Source: JBGAPI01 sp044221335 (GTDB lineage Bacteria > Pseudomonadota > Gammaproteobacteria > Xanthomonadales > Ahniellaceae). Taken from it: 64,000 nt of DNA. Location of the stretch: NCBI GenBank assembly GCA_044221335.1, contig JBGAPI010000018.1, forward strand, positions 30,368 to 94,367. The letters are read 5' to 3'. The notes below the pieces were generated by a model. The model had not been told where the DNA came from, did no database searches, and saw only the letters and a list, made by a program, of their open reading frames with translations. The translations under genes and the position numbers were made by a program. This document shows, in pieces, positions 58,201 through 64,000 of the stretch (position 1 is the stretch's first letter; each line of letters opens with the position of its first letter).

Positions 58201-59373
58201 CATCGCCTGGTAGAGACGGTCATCGAGGCTGTCGAGGCGGCCGTTGTTGCCGCCGGTGTTGCCGGCGTGCGTCACCGGATTGGGGCTGGTGGTGGTGGGA
58301 ACGGTGACGGAGATGTTCGCCGAGATCGTCGGTGTCAAGGAACCCGGATTGCTGACCCGCCGGAACTGCAGGGTGCTGAAGGTCAGCGTGTCGACGCCGA
58401 CGAAATAGCCCTCGGTGGCGGACGCGTCGAAGTTGTCGACACCGCGCGGCGCGAACGGCCCGGCGCCGGTGGAGGTGGCGAGGTTGGCGAACGAGGTCAC
58501 CACCATCGGTCCGCTGCCGAGCACGCTCGACTTCTGGATCACGTAGCCGTTGGTGCCATTGAAGGCACCGGCGTTGGTGAACATGTTGCAGCCGGTGTAG
58601 AGCGCGTTGACGTCGATGCCGAGCGACTCGTAGTCGCAGAAATTGGTGGTCGGATCGGCCTGGAACTGGAAGAAGGTCCACACCGTCGAGGCGCTGATGG
58701 TGCCGTTCGACGCCGCGTCGCTGACCGCCAGCAGCACCCGGTTGGCCGCGGTGCTGGTGCAGGTCGCATTCGTGCAGGGCACGTCGATGATCATCAGGAA
58801 CCAGCGCGCGGTGAAGCGGTCGAAGCGCACCTGCGGGTCGCTGGTGAAGGTGGTGACGACGCTGCCGCCCACCGGCGTGATCACCGAGGCGAAGAACACG
58901 TCCGGGTCGGCATTGATCACGCCGTCGGCGACACCGCCCTTGGTGAAGGTCCGCAGGCGGCCGTTCTCGAACGCCACGTACTGGGTCGGTCCGACCGAGC
59001 CCATCGAGTCCGGCGGGAACGCGCCGGTGTCGGTCAGCGTGGCACCGTCGAAGGACAGCGCGGTGGTGTGCGCACGGATGCCGGACCCGCCGACCCCGCG
59101 GCCACCGGTCGGCGGCGGGAACTGCGCGATTTCGGGAGCGTCGGGATTCTGCTTCAGGTTGCTGCGGTCCGGCCCCTCGAACTCGCGGTCCTTGCGCGGC
59201 TTGCCGAGCGGGAAGCTCTGCTGGCGCAGCATGATCTCGCCGGTGCTCTCGGCGATGCCTGCCGCCGTCTCGATTCGCGTCCCCGCGATCTGGTCGGCCG
59301 CGAATGCGGGCGCCACGGCGAACAGGATCGACAGCAGCACGGAACAGCACGCGAGGGTGGGGCGAATGCGCAT
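55225..59373 (-). CDS. DUF11 repeat exported protein, 3'-truncated
   Basis: 1382 codons from the ATG at 59373 (AGGAG eight bases upstream). Signal peptide to about residue 25. Residues 30-620 form a large region with FPPDSMGSVGPTQYVAFENG and RWFLMIIDVPCTNATC, probably a beta-propeller-like surface domain. From about 678 come DUF11 repeats of about 120 residues (ITKTDGVTTATPGGSVTYTI, VADTFPASLTCTWTCVGAGG): five full and a sixth broken off after VADTFPAS. The last 23 residues (ETCTAKPSPRRSTST...) are the kinase gene read in the wrong frame. The natural C-terminus and any sorting signal are lost. Confidence 0.82.
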   Translation of the reverse strand: MRIRPTLACCSVLLSILFAVAPAFAADQIAGTRIETAAGIAESTGEIMLRQQSFPLGKPRKDREFEGPDRSNLKQNPDAPEIAQFPPPTGGRGVGGSGIRAHTTALSFDGATLTDTGAFPPDSMGSVGPTQYVAFENGRLRTFTKGGVADGVINADPDVFFASVITPVGGSVVTTFTSDPQVRFDRFTARWFLMIIDVPCTNATCTSTAANRVLLAVSDAASNGTISASTVWTFFQFQADPTTNFCDYESLGIDVNALYTGCNMFTNAGAFNGTNGYVIQKSSVLGSGPMVVTSFANLATSTGAGPFAPRGVDNFDASATEGYFVGVDTLTFSTLQFRRVSNPGSLTPTISANISVTVPTTTSPNPVTHAGNTGGNNGRLDSLDDRLYQAMIRNGRLWTAHNFRVSSTGVANTAAASRNATRWYEFQNLTTTPTMVQSGTVFDNAATLAAARQYWIPSVTVTGQGHAVVGFSMAGTPIGATPAFASRLSGDATGSMTGPPTVAAVSFGTTTANYNPPSDPGGASGRRWGDYSFTVTDPLDDMTVWTVQEYNQASNSYAVRVAKLLAPPPATPNCSGSPINFTGPTGNVVITATSSGGSGFYDPGSNLPAPALPFTHIGATMTNATVNSVTFNSPTQVTLNVTASAAGLQNVTITNPDGQNVTANGCVNVTLAAAADLGITKTDGVVSATPGGTTTYTITASNATATAASGATVADAFPATLSCTWTCVGAGGGTCAAAGSGNINDATVNLPAGASVTYTAVCTISAAATGTLSNTATVTLAGDPNAANNSATDSDTLVPVANVGITKSDGTVTAAPGGSTTYTIVASNVGPSNASGSTVADTFPASLTCTWTCAGTGGGTCTAAGSGNINDTVNLPVGGSATYTATCSISAAASGTLSNTATVAVAGGITDPVPGNNSATDSDTLVPTANLGITKTDGVTTVTAGGSTTYTITASNAGPSNAPGSTVADTFPAALTCTWTCVGAGGGTCSASGSGNINDAANLPSGGSVTYTASCTISAGAIGVLSNTATVSAAGGITDPTPGNNSATDTDNLSGSADLSITKTDGVTTATAGGSVTYTITASNAGPSSAIGSTVADTFPASLTCTWTCVGAGGGTCTASGSGNINDSAGLPAGGSVTYTASCTISPSASGTLSNTATVSAPAGVTDPTPGNNSATDSDTLAASADLAITKTDGVTTATPGGSVTYTITASNAGPSNATGSTVADTFPASLTCTWTCVGAGGGTCTASGSGNINNTVNLPSGGSVTYTASCTISPNATGTLSNTATVTAPGGVTDPTPGNNSATDSDTLTPQADLAITKTDGVTTATPGGSVTYTITASNAGPSNAGGSTVADTFPASETCTAKPSPRRSTSTRSDCCSTSC

Positions 59374-59747
59374 GGCGGCACTCCTGCAGGACCAGACGAC
59401 GGCTGAAATCCAATTCCGCCCCGGGTCGCTGCGGCGACCGGACAAGAGGCAGAGCTGAATCCTAGCCCACTGCCGGGCGCAAGGCATCGGGCCCGACGCT
59501 TGCCGATCGTCCTCTCCGAAAACGAGTGTTTCCGAACGAAAGGGCCGGATCCCGGGTCGGGGGGCGCTCGGCCGGGACGTCGGCACGACCGTCCCGGTGC
59601 TGCAGCGCATTGATCGGGGTCAAGGCGCGAGTCACGGGAGCGAACGATGCTGTAGAAAGGTGGGGACGAGGGGTCGGCGGGCCTTTCCCCGCGTGCATTC
59701 TGGGTCCCCAGACGGGGACATTGCGTCCCCACGGAGCGGAGCGTGCC
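59374..59747. other. Divergent upstream region of DUF11 protein and PPK2
   Basis: 374 bp without a gene. Holds an FNR/ANR-like box at 59610, a possible -10 (TGTAGA, 59651-59656) and a hairpin GTCCCC-AGAC-GGGGAC at 59704-59719 near the PPK2 ribosome site. Confidence 0.5.
59610..59623. promoter_or_regulatory. Candidate FNR/ANR-family box upstream of PPK2
   Basis: TTGATCGGGGTCAA matches TTGAY-N4-RTCAA perfectly. Centre about 131 bp before the PPK2 ATG and about 40 bp before a possible -10 (TGTAGA, 59651), which would suit a class II activator. Confidence 0.45.
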
Positions 59748-61223
59748 ATGTTCGAGTCGGCCGAAGTTGGACATTCCCTTTCCGACGCAAGCTATGCGAA
59801 GCGCGAGCCCGCGCTGCGCGAAGCGCTGCTGAAGGCGCAGTACGAGCTGCTCGCCCAGGCGAAATTCCCGGTGGTCCTGGTGATCGGCGGCGTCGATGGC
59901 GCCGGCAAGGGCGAGACCGTCAACCTGCTGAACGAGTGGATGGACCCGCGCCACATCGTGACGAGGGCCTTCGCCGAGCCCACCGACGAGGAGGCGGCGC
60001 GGCCGCCGATGTGGCGCTACTGGCGGGCGCTGCCGCCGAAGGGCCGGATCGGCGTGCTGTTCGGCTCCTGGTACACCGACGTCATCGTCGACCGGACCCT
60101 CCGCCGCAGCAAGTCCGCGGATCTGGCCCAGTCGATCGAGGAGATCCGCCACTTCGAGCGGATGCTGGTCGAGGAAGGTGCGCTGGTCCTGAAGTTCTGG
60201 TTCCATCTCGGCAAGGATGCGCAGCACAGGCGCCTGAAGGCGCTCGAGCGCGACCCGAAGACACGCTGGCGGGTGACGCGGACCGACTGGCGGCGCTTCG
60301 CGCTGTACGACCGCTTCCGCGAGGTCTCCGAGCACACCCTGCGCGAGACCAGTACCGGCGACGCCCCGTGGACGATCATCGACGGCAGCGATCCCAACTA
60401 CCGCTACCTCACCGCCGGCACCACCCTGCTCGCCGCGCTGCAGGACCGCCTCACGCGCGGCGCGCCGAAGCCCACGGTCGCGCCCGCTCCGCTGTCCGCG
60501 CCGCTCGACCGCCACAACGTGCTGAACGCGCTCGACTACAGCGGCACGCTCGCGAAGAAGGACTACAAGAAGCAGCTGGAGAAGTACCAGGGCCGGCTCA
60601 ACCTCGCGACCCGCTCGAAGAAGTTCCGCGAGCGCTCGCTGATCCTGGTGTTCGAGGGCCAGGATGCCGCCGGCAAGGGCAGCGCCATCCGCCGCATCAC
60701 CGGCGCGCTCGACGCCCGCCACTACCAGGTGATTCCGATCGCCGCGCCGTCCTCGGAGGAGCGTGCGCACCCCTACCTGTGGCGGTTCTGGCGACACCTG
60801 CCGATGAAGGGAAGGGTGACCGTGTTCGACCGCTCCTGGTACGGCCGCGTGCTGGTCGAGCGGGTCGAGAAGTTCTGTTCGGAGGCCGACTGGCTGCGCG
60901 GCTACCACGAGATCAACGCGTTCGAGGAACAGCTGATCCGGCATGGCGCCGTGCTGGTCAAGTTCTGGCTGGCGATCACGCCGGAGGAGCAGCTGCGCCG
61001 CTTCAACGAGCGCAGGAAGACCCCGTTCAAGAGCTTCAAGATCACCGACGAGGACTGGCGCAACCGCGAGAAATGGCCGGACTACGAGCAGGCGGTGTGC
61101 GACATGGTCGAGCGCACCAGCACGGAGATCGCGCCGTGGCAGCTGATCCCGGCGAACGACAAGCTGGCGGCGCGGATCGCGATCCTGAAGGCGATCTGCC
61201 GAAAGCTCGACGACGCGCTGTAG
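59748..61223 (+). CDS. pap: Polyphosphate:AMP phosphotransferase (two-domain PPK2)
   Basis: 491 residues from the ATG at 59748 with GGAGCGGAG upstream; 74 further codons of open frame upstream are non-coding in character. Two PPK2 domains are fused in tandem. Walker A loops: GGVDGAGKGET at 47-57 and GQDAAGKGSA near 303. Other blocks: MWRYWRALPPKGRIGVLFGS and LWRFWRHLPMKGRVTVFDRS, with the lid Arg and Asp residues. Class II PPK2 enzymes make ADP from AMP and polyphosphate; in the two-domain type the C-terminal domain is usually the active one. Cytosolic. Confidence 0.92.
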   Translation: MFESAEVGHSLSDASYAKREPALREALLKAQYELLAQAKFPVVLVIGGVDGAGKGETVNLLNEWMDPRHIVTRAFAEPTDEEAARPPMWRYWRALPPKGRIGVLFGSWYTDVIVDRTLRRSKSADLAQSIEEIRHFERMLVEEGALVLKFWFHLGKDAQHRRLKALERDPKTRWRVTRTDWRRFALYDRFREVSEHTLRETSTGDAPWTIIDGSDPNYRYLTAGTTLLAALQDRLTRGAPKPTVAPAPLSAPLDRHNVLNALDYSGTLAKKDYKKQLEKYQGRLNLATRSKKFRERSLILVFEGQDAAGKGSAIRRITGALDARHYQVIPIAAPSSEERAHPYLWRFWRHLPMKGRVTVFDRSWYGRVLVERVEKFCSEADWLRGYHEINAFEEQLIRHGAVLVKFWLAITPEEQLRRFNERRKTPFKSFKITDEDWRNREKWPDYEQAVCDMVERTSTEIAPWQLIPANDKLAARIAILKAICRKLDDAL

Positions 61224-61271
61224 GGCGGCCAGCGGCCGCCATCGCGGCGCGGCGCGGCTGCGGCGCGCCCT
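61223..61271. repeat. Palindromic intergenic repeat, PPK2-nsrR gap
   Basis: GGGCGGCCAGCGGCCGCC, spacer, GGCTGCGGCGCGCCC between two convergent stop codons. Degenerate copy of the bipartite family. Confidence 0.6.
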
Positions 61272-61278
61272 GCGCGAC

Positions 61279-61725
61279 CTAGCCCCGCAGCCCGAGGATC
61301 TGCCGCGCGCGCGCGCGCGGCGTCAGGTCCGCCAGCGTATAGCCGTTGAGCGTGTCGATGAACGCCGATCGCGCCGCCTCCAGCGCGCCGGCCAGGCCGC
61401 AGCCCGCGCTCAGTGGGCAGGTCGACCCCGCGCCGAAGCATTCGACCAGGGCCATGTCGTCCTCGATCGCGCGGACCACGTCGCCGATCCGGGTTTGCTC
61501 GGGCGCGCGCGCGAGGCGCAGTCCGCCATTGCGGCCGCGCAGCGTCGTCAGCAGGCCCTCCTGCGCGAGCCTGTGCACGACCTTCATCAGATGGTTTTCC
61601 GAGATGCCATAGGCCTCCGCGACCTCGCGGATCGAGCTCAGCGCCTCCGCGCCATCGCGGACATGGCGGCTTGCGGCGAACATCAGGACGCGGATCGCGT
61701 AGTCGGTGTGCTGGGTCAGCTTCAT
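61279..61725 (-). CDS. nsrR: Rrf2-family nitric-oxide-sensing repressor NsrR
   Basis: 148 residues. An N-terminal winged helix (MKLTQHTDYAIRVLMFAASR and AEAYGISENHLMKVVHRLAQ) is followed by the NsrR blocks VRGKNGGIRL (here LRGRNGGLRLA) and RIGDVVRAIE. Three Cys at 96, 103 and 109 (ECFGAGSTCPLSAGC) match the iron-sulfur ligands. NO breaks the cluster and releases DNA. Divergent from an alternative oxidase, with two candidate NsrR sites in the shared upstream region, so autoregulation is likely. Confidence 0.88.
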   Translation of the reverse strand: MKLTQHTDYAIRVLMFAASRHVRDGAEALSSIREVAEAYGISENHLMKVVHRLAQEGLLTTLRGRNGGLRLARAPEQTRIGDVVRAIEDDMALVECFGAGSTCPLSAGCGLAGALEAARSAFIDTLNGYTLADLTPRARARQILGLRG

Positions 61726-61734
61726 GGTCGTTTA

Positions 61735-61757
61735 AAGATTCATGGTGTTGACATCTA
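61735..61757. promoter_or_regulatory. Candidate NsrR operator 1, over the -35 box
   Basis: AAGATTCATGG, one base, then GTTGACATCTA: an 11-1-11 dyad with AAGAT at the left and ATCTA at the right, the geometry of the NsrR consensus (AAGATGYATTT half-sites). It overlaps the oxidase -35 hexamer and begins 10 bp from the nsrR ATG. Confidence 0.55.
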
Positions 61758-61776
61758 TACTAGCAATGATTAAGAT
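61748..61776 (+). promoter_or_regulatory. Sigma-70 promoter of the alternative oxidase gene
   Basis: TTGACA (61748-61753), a 17-bp spacer and TAAGAT (61771-61776). The -35 is a perfect match and the -10 is 4/6. The start site would be near 61783, giving a leader of about 35 bases before the ATG at 61819. Both boxes lie within the NsrR-type dyads. Confidence 0.6.
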
Positions 61777-61794
61777 GCATTGCACATGACTCTT
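61772..61794. promoter_or_regulatory. Candidate NsrR operator 2, over the -10 box
   Basis: AAGATGCATTG, one base, then ACATGACTCTT. The left half-site matches AAGATGYATTT at 10 of 11 positions, and the right half reads AAGAGTCATGT on the other strand, 8 of 11. A repressor here would block the -10 and the start site. Confidence 0.6.
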
Positions 61795-61818
61795 CTAACC
61801 GACGACGGAGACCTGACC

Positions 61819-62448
61819 ATGAGCACCCGACCGCTGCACACCCATGTCGCTCCCGGCGACCTGTCCGACCGCATCGCGCTCGCCCTGACCCGCCTCGCCC
61901 GCGGCGGCGCCGATCTGCTGTTCCGCCATCGCTACTCCCACCGCGCGGTGGTGCTCGAGACGGTCGCCGCGGTGCCGGGCATGGTCGGCGCGACCCTGCA
62001 GCACCTGAGTGCGCTGCGCCACTTCGCCGGCGACGCCGACCGCATCCGGCTGCTGGAGGAAGAGGCCGAGAACGAACGCATGCACCTCGTGACCTTTCTC
62101 GCGATCGCCCGCCCGACGCGCTTCGAGCGGCTGCTGATCTGGATCGCCCAGGGCGTGTTCTTCAACCTCTACTTCCTGCTCTACCTGCTGTCGCCGCGTA
62201 CCGGGCACCGGATGGTCGGCTACTTCGAGGAGGAGGCGGTGGTGAGCTACACGCGCTTTCTCGCGGCGATCGATGCCGGCGCGATCGAGAACGTCGCCGC
62301 GCCGCCGGTCGCAATCGCCTACTGGAATCTGGCGACCGATGCGCGGCTGCGCGACGTCGTGATCGCGGTGCGCGCCGACGAGATGGGCCACCGCGATGCC
62401 AACCACGAGCTCGCCGATCGCTGCGCGCTCGAGACGCAGAACGCGTGA
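61819..62448 (+). CDS. aox: Alternative oxidase (cyanide-insensitive ubiquinol oxidase, AOX)
   Basis: 209 residues from the ATG at 61819, with GGAG eight bases upstream; the frame opens earlier at a TTG (61780), but that lies inside the operator. Oxidises ubiquinol and reduces oxygen to water without pumping protons. All di-iron motifs are present: LET (Glu47), NERMHL (Glu86, His89), EEEA (137-140) and RADEMGH (Glu188, His191). Two amphipathic helices (IWIAQGVFFNLYFLLYLL) bind the membrane face. AOX is well known in plants and fungi and found in some proteobacteria. It resists cyanide and NO, which fits the divergent nsrR. Confidence 0.93.
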   Translation: MSTRPLHTHVAPGDLSDRIALALTRLARGGADLLFRHRYSHRAVVLETVAAVPGMVGATLQHLSALRHFAGDADRIRLLEEEAENERMHLVTFLAIARPTRFERLLIWIAQGVFFNLYFLLYLLSPRTGHRMVGYFEEEAVVSYTRFLAAIDAGAIENVAAPPVAIAYWNLATDARLRDVVIAVRADEMGHRDANHELADRCALETQNA

Positions 62449-62514
62449 GATCCCGCCACTCGCGAGGCGCCGTTGCGGCCATCGCCCCAGCCCAATGGCG
62501 AATCCGCATGAACG

Positions 62515-62760
62515 TCATCCGCCACGCCGCCGGCACCGCCTGCAGCCCGGGGACCTCGTCGACCTGCCGCCGCCGACCCCGCATGGCTACCGCATCACCG
62601 GCGACCGCCCGGCACGGTTCCTGGCCTGGACCATCGGGAGCCCGATGGACCAGTTCTTCGCCGGCATGGCCGAGCGCGTGCAGCCGCTCCCGCGGGACTC
62701 TCCGGCCATGCAGGAGCGGAGGGCGACACACGGGGTCGAGTGGGTGAATGAACACCAGCG
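62515..62760 (+). pseudogene. Remnant of a cupin-domain protein gene
   Basis: One frame reads RRHRLQPGDLVDLPPPTPHG, then YRITGDRPARFLAWTIGSPM, DQFFAGMAERVQP and MQERRATHGVEWV. This is the second half of a quercetin-dioxygenase-like cupin (PGD...P..TPH...), including its usual C-terminal helix. No start codon, ribosome site or first cupin motif precedes it in frame, and the frame runs on into unrelated sequence after 62760. It probably decayed after the first half was deleted. Confidence 0.55.
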
Positions 62761-63141
62761 CGGGCCCTGCCCGCCCTCGCGAGAACCCGGGAAGCCGTTT
62801 CCACAGCGCCTCGCCGAGGCCCTGCCAGCTCGTCATCGAACGAGACAGGGCAGCCATCGGTTCGTCGAGCCCGTTGGACATCGACTCGGGCGGCACCGAT
62901 GCGCCGCTTGCCTCCAAGCTGACATCGATGGAACCCCGTCGCCCGTGCTTCGACGACGGCGGTGTGTTCCCTCATGCCTGGCCCGGTGCCGCGCGCCCTG
63001 ACGGCGGGTAATCCTGCCCGCCGCCCCTCGGGCCCGCTTCGCAGTCCGCGCGCGCTCCCGGCGCGCGCCGTGCCGCGAGGGGCTGGCACAGCCGCTTCGT
63101 TCGCAGACCACTGCGGCACGGCACGGGAGCGCTGAAGGCTC
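62761..63141. other. Intergenic sequence with hairpins
   Basis: No gene supported. Contains a palindrome GGCGGGTAATCCTGCCCGCC (63003-63022) and a GAGCGCTGAAGGCTCCTAC segment near 63128-63146 that resembles another common REP family (GTAGGAGC...TTCAGC). Confidence 0.45.
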
Positions 63142-63597
63142 CTACATCAGGGCGATGATCCTGGCGACGATGCCTTCCGCATCGATCATCAGCTCCGCCA
63201 CCGTCACCGGAAGCTGGAATCGACGTGGCCCTGCGCTGCCGGGATTGAGGTAGAGGACGCCGTCGCGGGTCTCGATCTTGGGAATGTGGGAGTGGCCGGT
63301 CACCACCACGTGGATATCGGCCGCGCGCGGATCGAGGTCGAGTTCGGCGAGGTCGTGGGTCACGTGGATGAGGACGCCGGCGAGGTCGATCGTCTCGGCG
63401 TCGGAGATCGCCGACGCCCATTCCGCCTTGTCGTTGTTGCCGCGCACGACCGTCAACGGGGCGATCTCACGCAGGCGATCGAGCAGTTCCGGTGTGCCGA
63501 TGTCACCGGCGTGAATCAGGTGATCGCATCCGCGCAGCGCAGCGACCGCCTCGGGACGGAGCAGACCGTGAGTATCGGAGATCAGGCCAATGCGCAT
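63142..63597 (-). CDS. YfcE/MJ0936-type metallophosphoesterase
   Basis: 151 residues from the ATG at 63597. Calcineurin-like phosphodiesterase fold with the metal-ligand motifs LISDTHG (Asp8, His10), HAGDIG, VRGNNDKAEW, HVTHD and VTGHSHIPK, then LNPGSAGPRRF. Members hydrolyse phosphodiesters with Mn2+; the physiological substrate is unknown. The frame extends upstream through a repeat to 63849 without family similarity. Downstream of alaS on the same strand. Confidence 0.92.
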   Translation of the reverse strand: MRIGLISDTHGLLRPEAVAALRGCDHLIHAGDIGTPELLDRLREIAPLTVVRGNNDKAEWASAISDAETIDLAGVLIHVTHDLAELDLDPRAADIHVVVTGHSHIPKIETRDGVLYLNPGSAGPRRFQLPVTVAELMIDAEGIVARIIALM

Positions 63598-63602
63598 GGC
63601 GA

Positions 63603-63667
63603 AGGGCGGCGCGGGGACTGCCCGCCGTTGCGAGGCGTCCTGGCGAAGGCGCGCAGTGCGCGCCCTA
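63603..63667. repeat. Palindromic intergenic repeat, alaS-phosphodiesterase gap
   Basis: GGGCGGCGCGGGGACTGCCCGCC, spacer GTTGCGAGGCGTCCTGG, GGCGCGCAGTGCGCGCCC, ending in the alaS stop codon. Near-complete bipartite element. Confidence 0.65.
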
Positions 63668-64000
63668 CAGTTTCGCGGCGACCCAATCCGCGACGCCCGC
63701 CAGAGCGACAGCGACCTTCGGCGAATCCTCGCCGCCGCCCTGCGCCATGTCGGGACGGCCCCCGCCCTTGCCGCCGATTTCCTTCGCGACGTGGCCGAGG
63801 AGATCACCTGCCTTGACCTTGCCGAGGGCGGCACCGCCGACGCCGGCAATCAGCGCGACCTTGCCATCGGCCCCCGCGGCGAGCAGCACCACGCAGTCAC
63901 CGAGTTTCGCCTTGGCCTGATCGGCGGCGTCGCGCAGCGCCTTCGCGTCCATGCCGTCGAAGCGCGCCGCGAGCACTTTGATGCCCTTGATGTCGGCCGC
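63665..64000 (-). CDS. alaS: Alanyl-tRNA synthetase, C-terminal part (runs off the window)
   Basis: The last 111 codons of the gene. The sequence AARFDGMDAKALRDAADQAK, then VALIAGVGGAALGKVKAGDL, then GHVAKEIGGKGGGRPDMAQG is the DHHA1/C-Ala region of AlaS, which helps position tRNA-Ala. The 5' part, with the catalytic and editing domains, lies beyond 64000. Confidence 0.92.
   Translation of the reverse strand, partial: AADIKGIKVLAARFDGMDAKALRDAADQAKAKLGDCVVLLAAGADGKVALIAGVGGAALGKVKAGDLLGHVAKEIGGKGGGRPDMAQGGGEDSPKVAVALAGVADWVAAKL

Noticed and set aside
61780..61818. Upstream TTG/ATG starts for the alternative oxidase
   Set aside because: They lie inside the -10/operator region and lack a ribosome site; the ATG at 61819 has GGAG at the right distance.

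Overview
The window is one stretch of a very GC-rich (about 70% by eye) gammaproteobacterial chromosome. Gene order points to the Xanthomonadales/Lysobacterales: an accD-folC-dedD-cvpA-purF block, a rapZ-EIIA-HPr-EI block as in Xanthomonadaceae, an rsmI/lpoA/yraN block, and large secreted repeat proteins. A Rhodanobacteraceae-like organism is a reasonable guess, but the genus cannot be fixed from this sequence. No rRNA, tRNA, CRISPR array, phage or transposase gene was seen.

Layout. 0.2-5.6 kb: a secreted Calx-beta repeat protein with an IPTL-CTERM-like tail. 5.7-12.1 kb (all minus): DUF455 protein, purF, cvpA, SPOR protein, folC, accD. 12.3-15.6 kb (plus): rapZ, EIIA, HPr and EI, a regulatory phosphorelay with no sugar permease beside it. 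15.6-16.0 kb: a 101-bp tandem array that contains the 3' ends of both convergent neighbours. 16-18.9 kb (minus): psd, SCO1, YceI, nitroreductase. 19-23.2 kb (minus): rhomboid protease, M48 protease, LemA. 23.3-25.5 kb: serine hydrolase and RluF-type pseudouridine synthase. 25.5-32.2 kb (minus): GNAT, then a CusA/B/C-type metal efflux operon preceded by a small Cys-containing exported protein. 32.4-37.3 kb: DUF72, rsmI, lpoA, yraN and two small unknowns. 37.7-39.8 kb: a NarL-type two-component pair whose kinase promoter abuts a hypermutable heptamer tract. 39.9-46.1 kb: a direct duplication of mutS, first copy decayed, second intact. 46.2-53.2 kb: a secreted unknown, an M60 peptidase, a DUF4288 protein and a 1399-residue secreted HExxH/VWA protein. 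53.3-59.4 kb: a Ser/Thr kinase-TPR gene and a DUF11 repeat gene, each truncated and joined head to tail. 59.7-64 kb: PPK2, nsrR with a divergent alternative oxidase, a cupin remnant, a phosphodiesterase and the end of alaS.

The most notable items are the nsrR-alternative oxidase pair with two NsrR-type operators over the promoter, the microsatellite-mutS duplication region, the DUF11/kinase chimeric junction, and the tandem array that amplified two gene ends. A family of palindromic repeats sits at many gene ends. Three genes (rapZ, DUF72, the histidine kinase) have a -10 hexamer placed so that the mRNA would start at the ATG.
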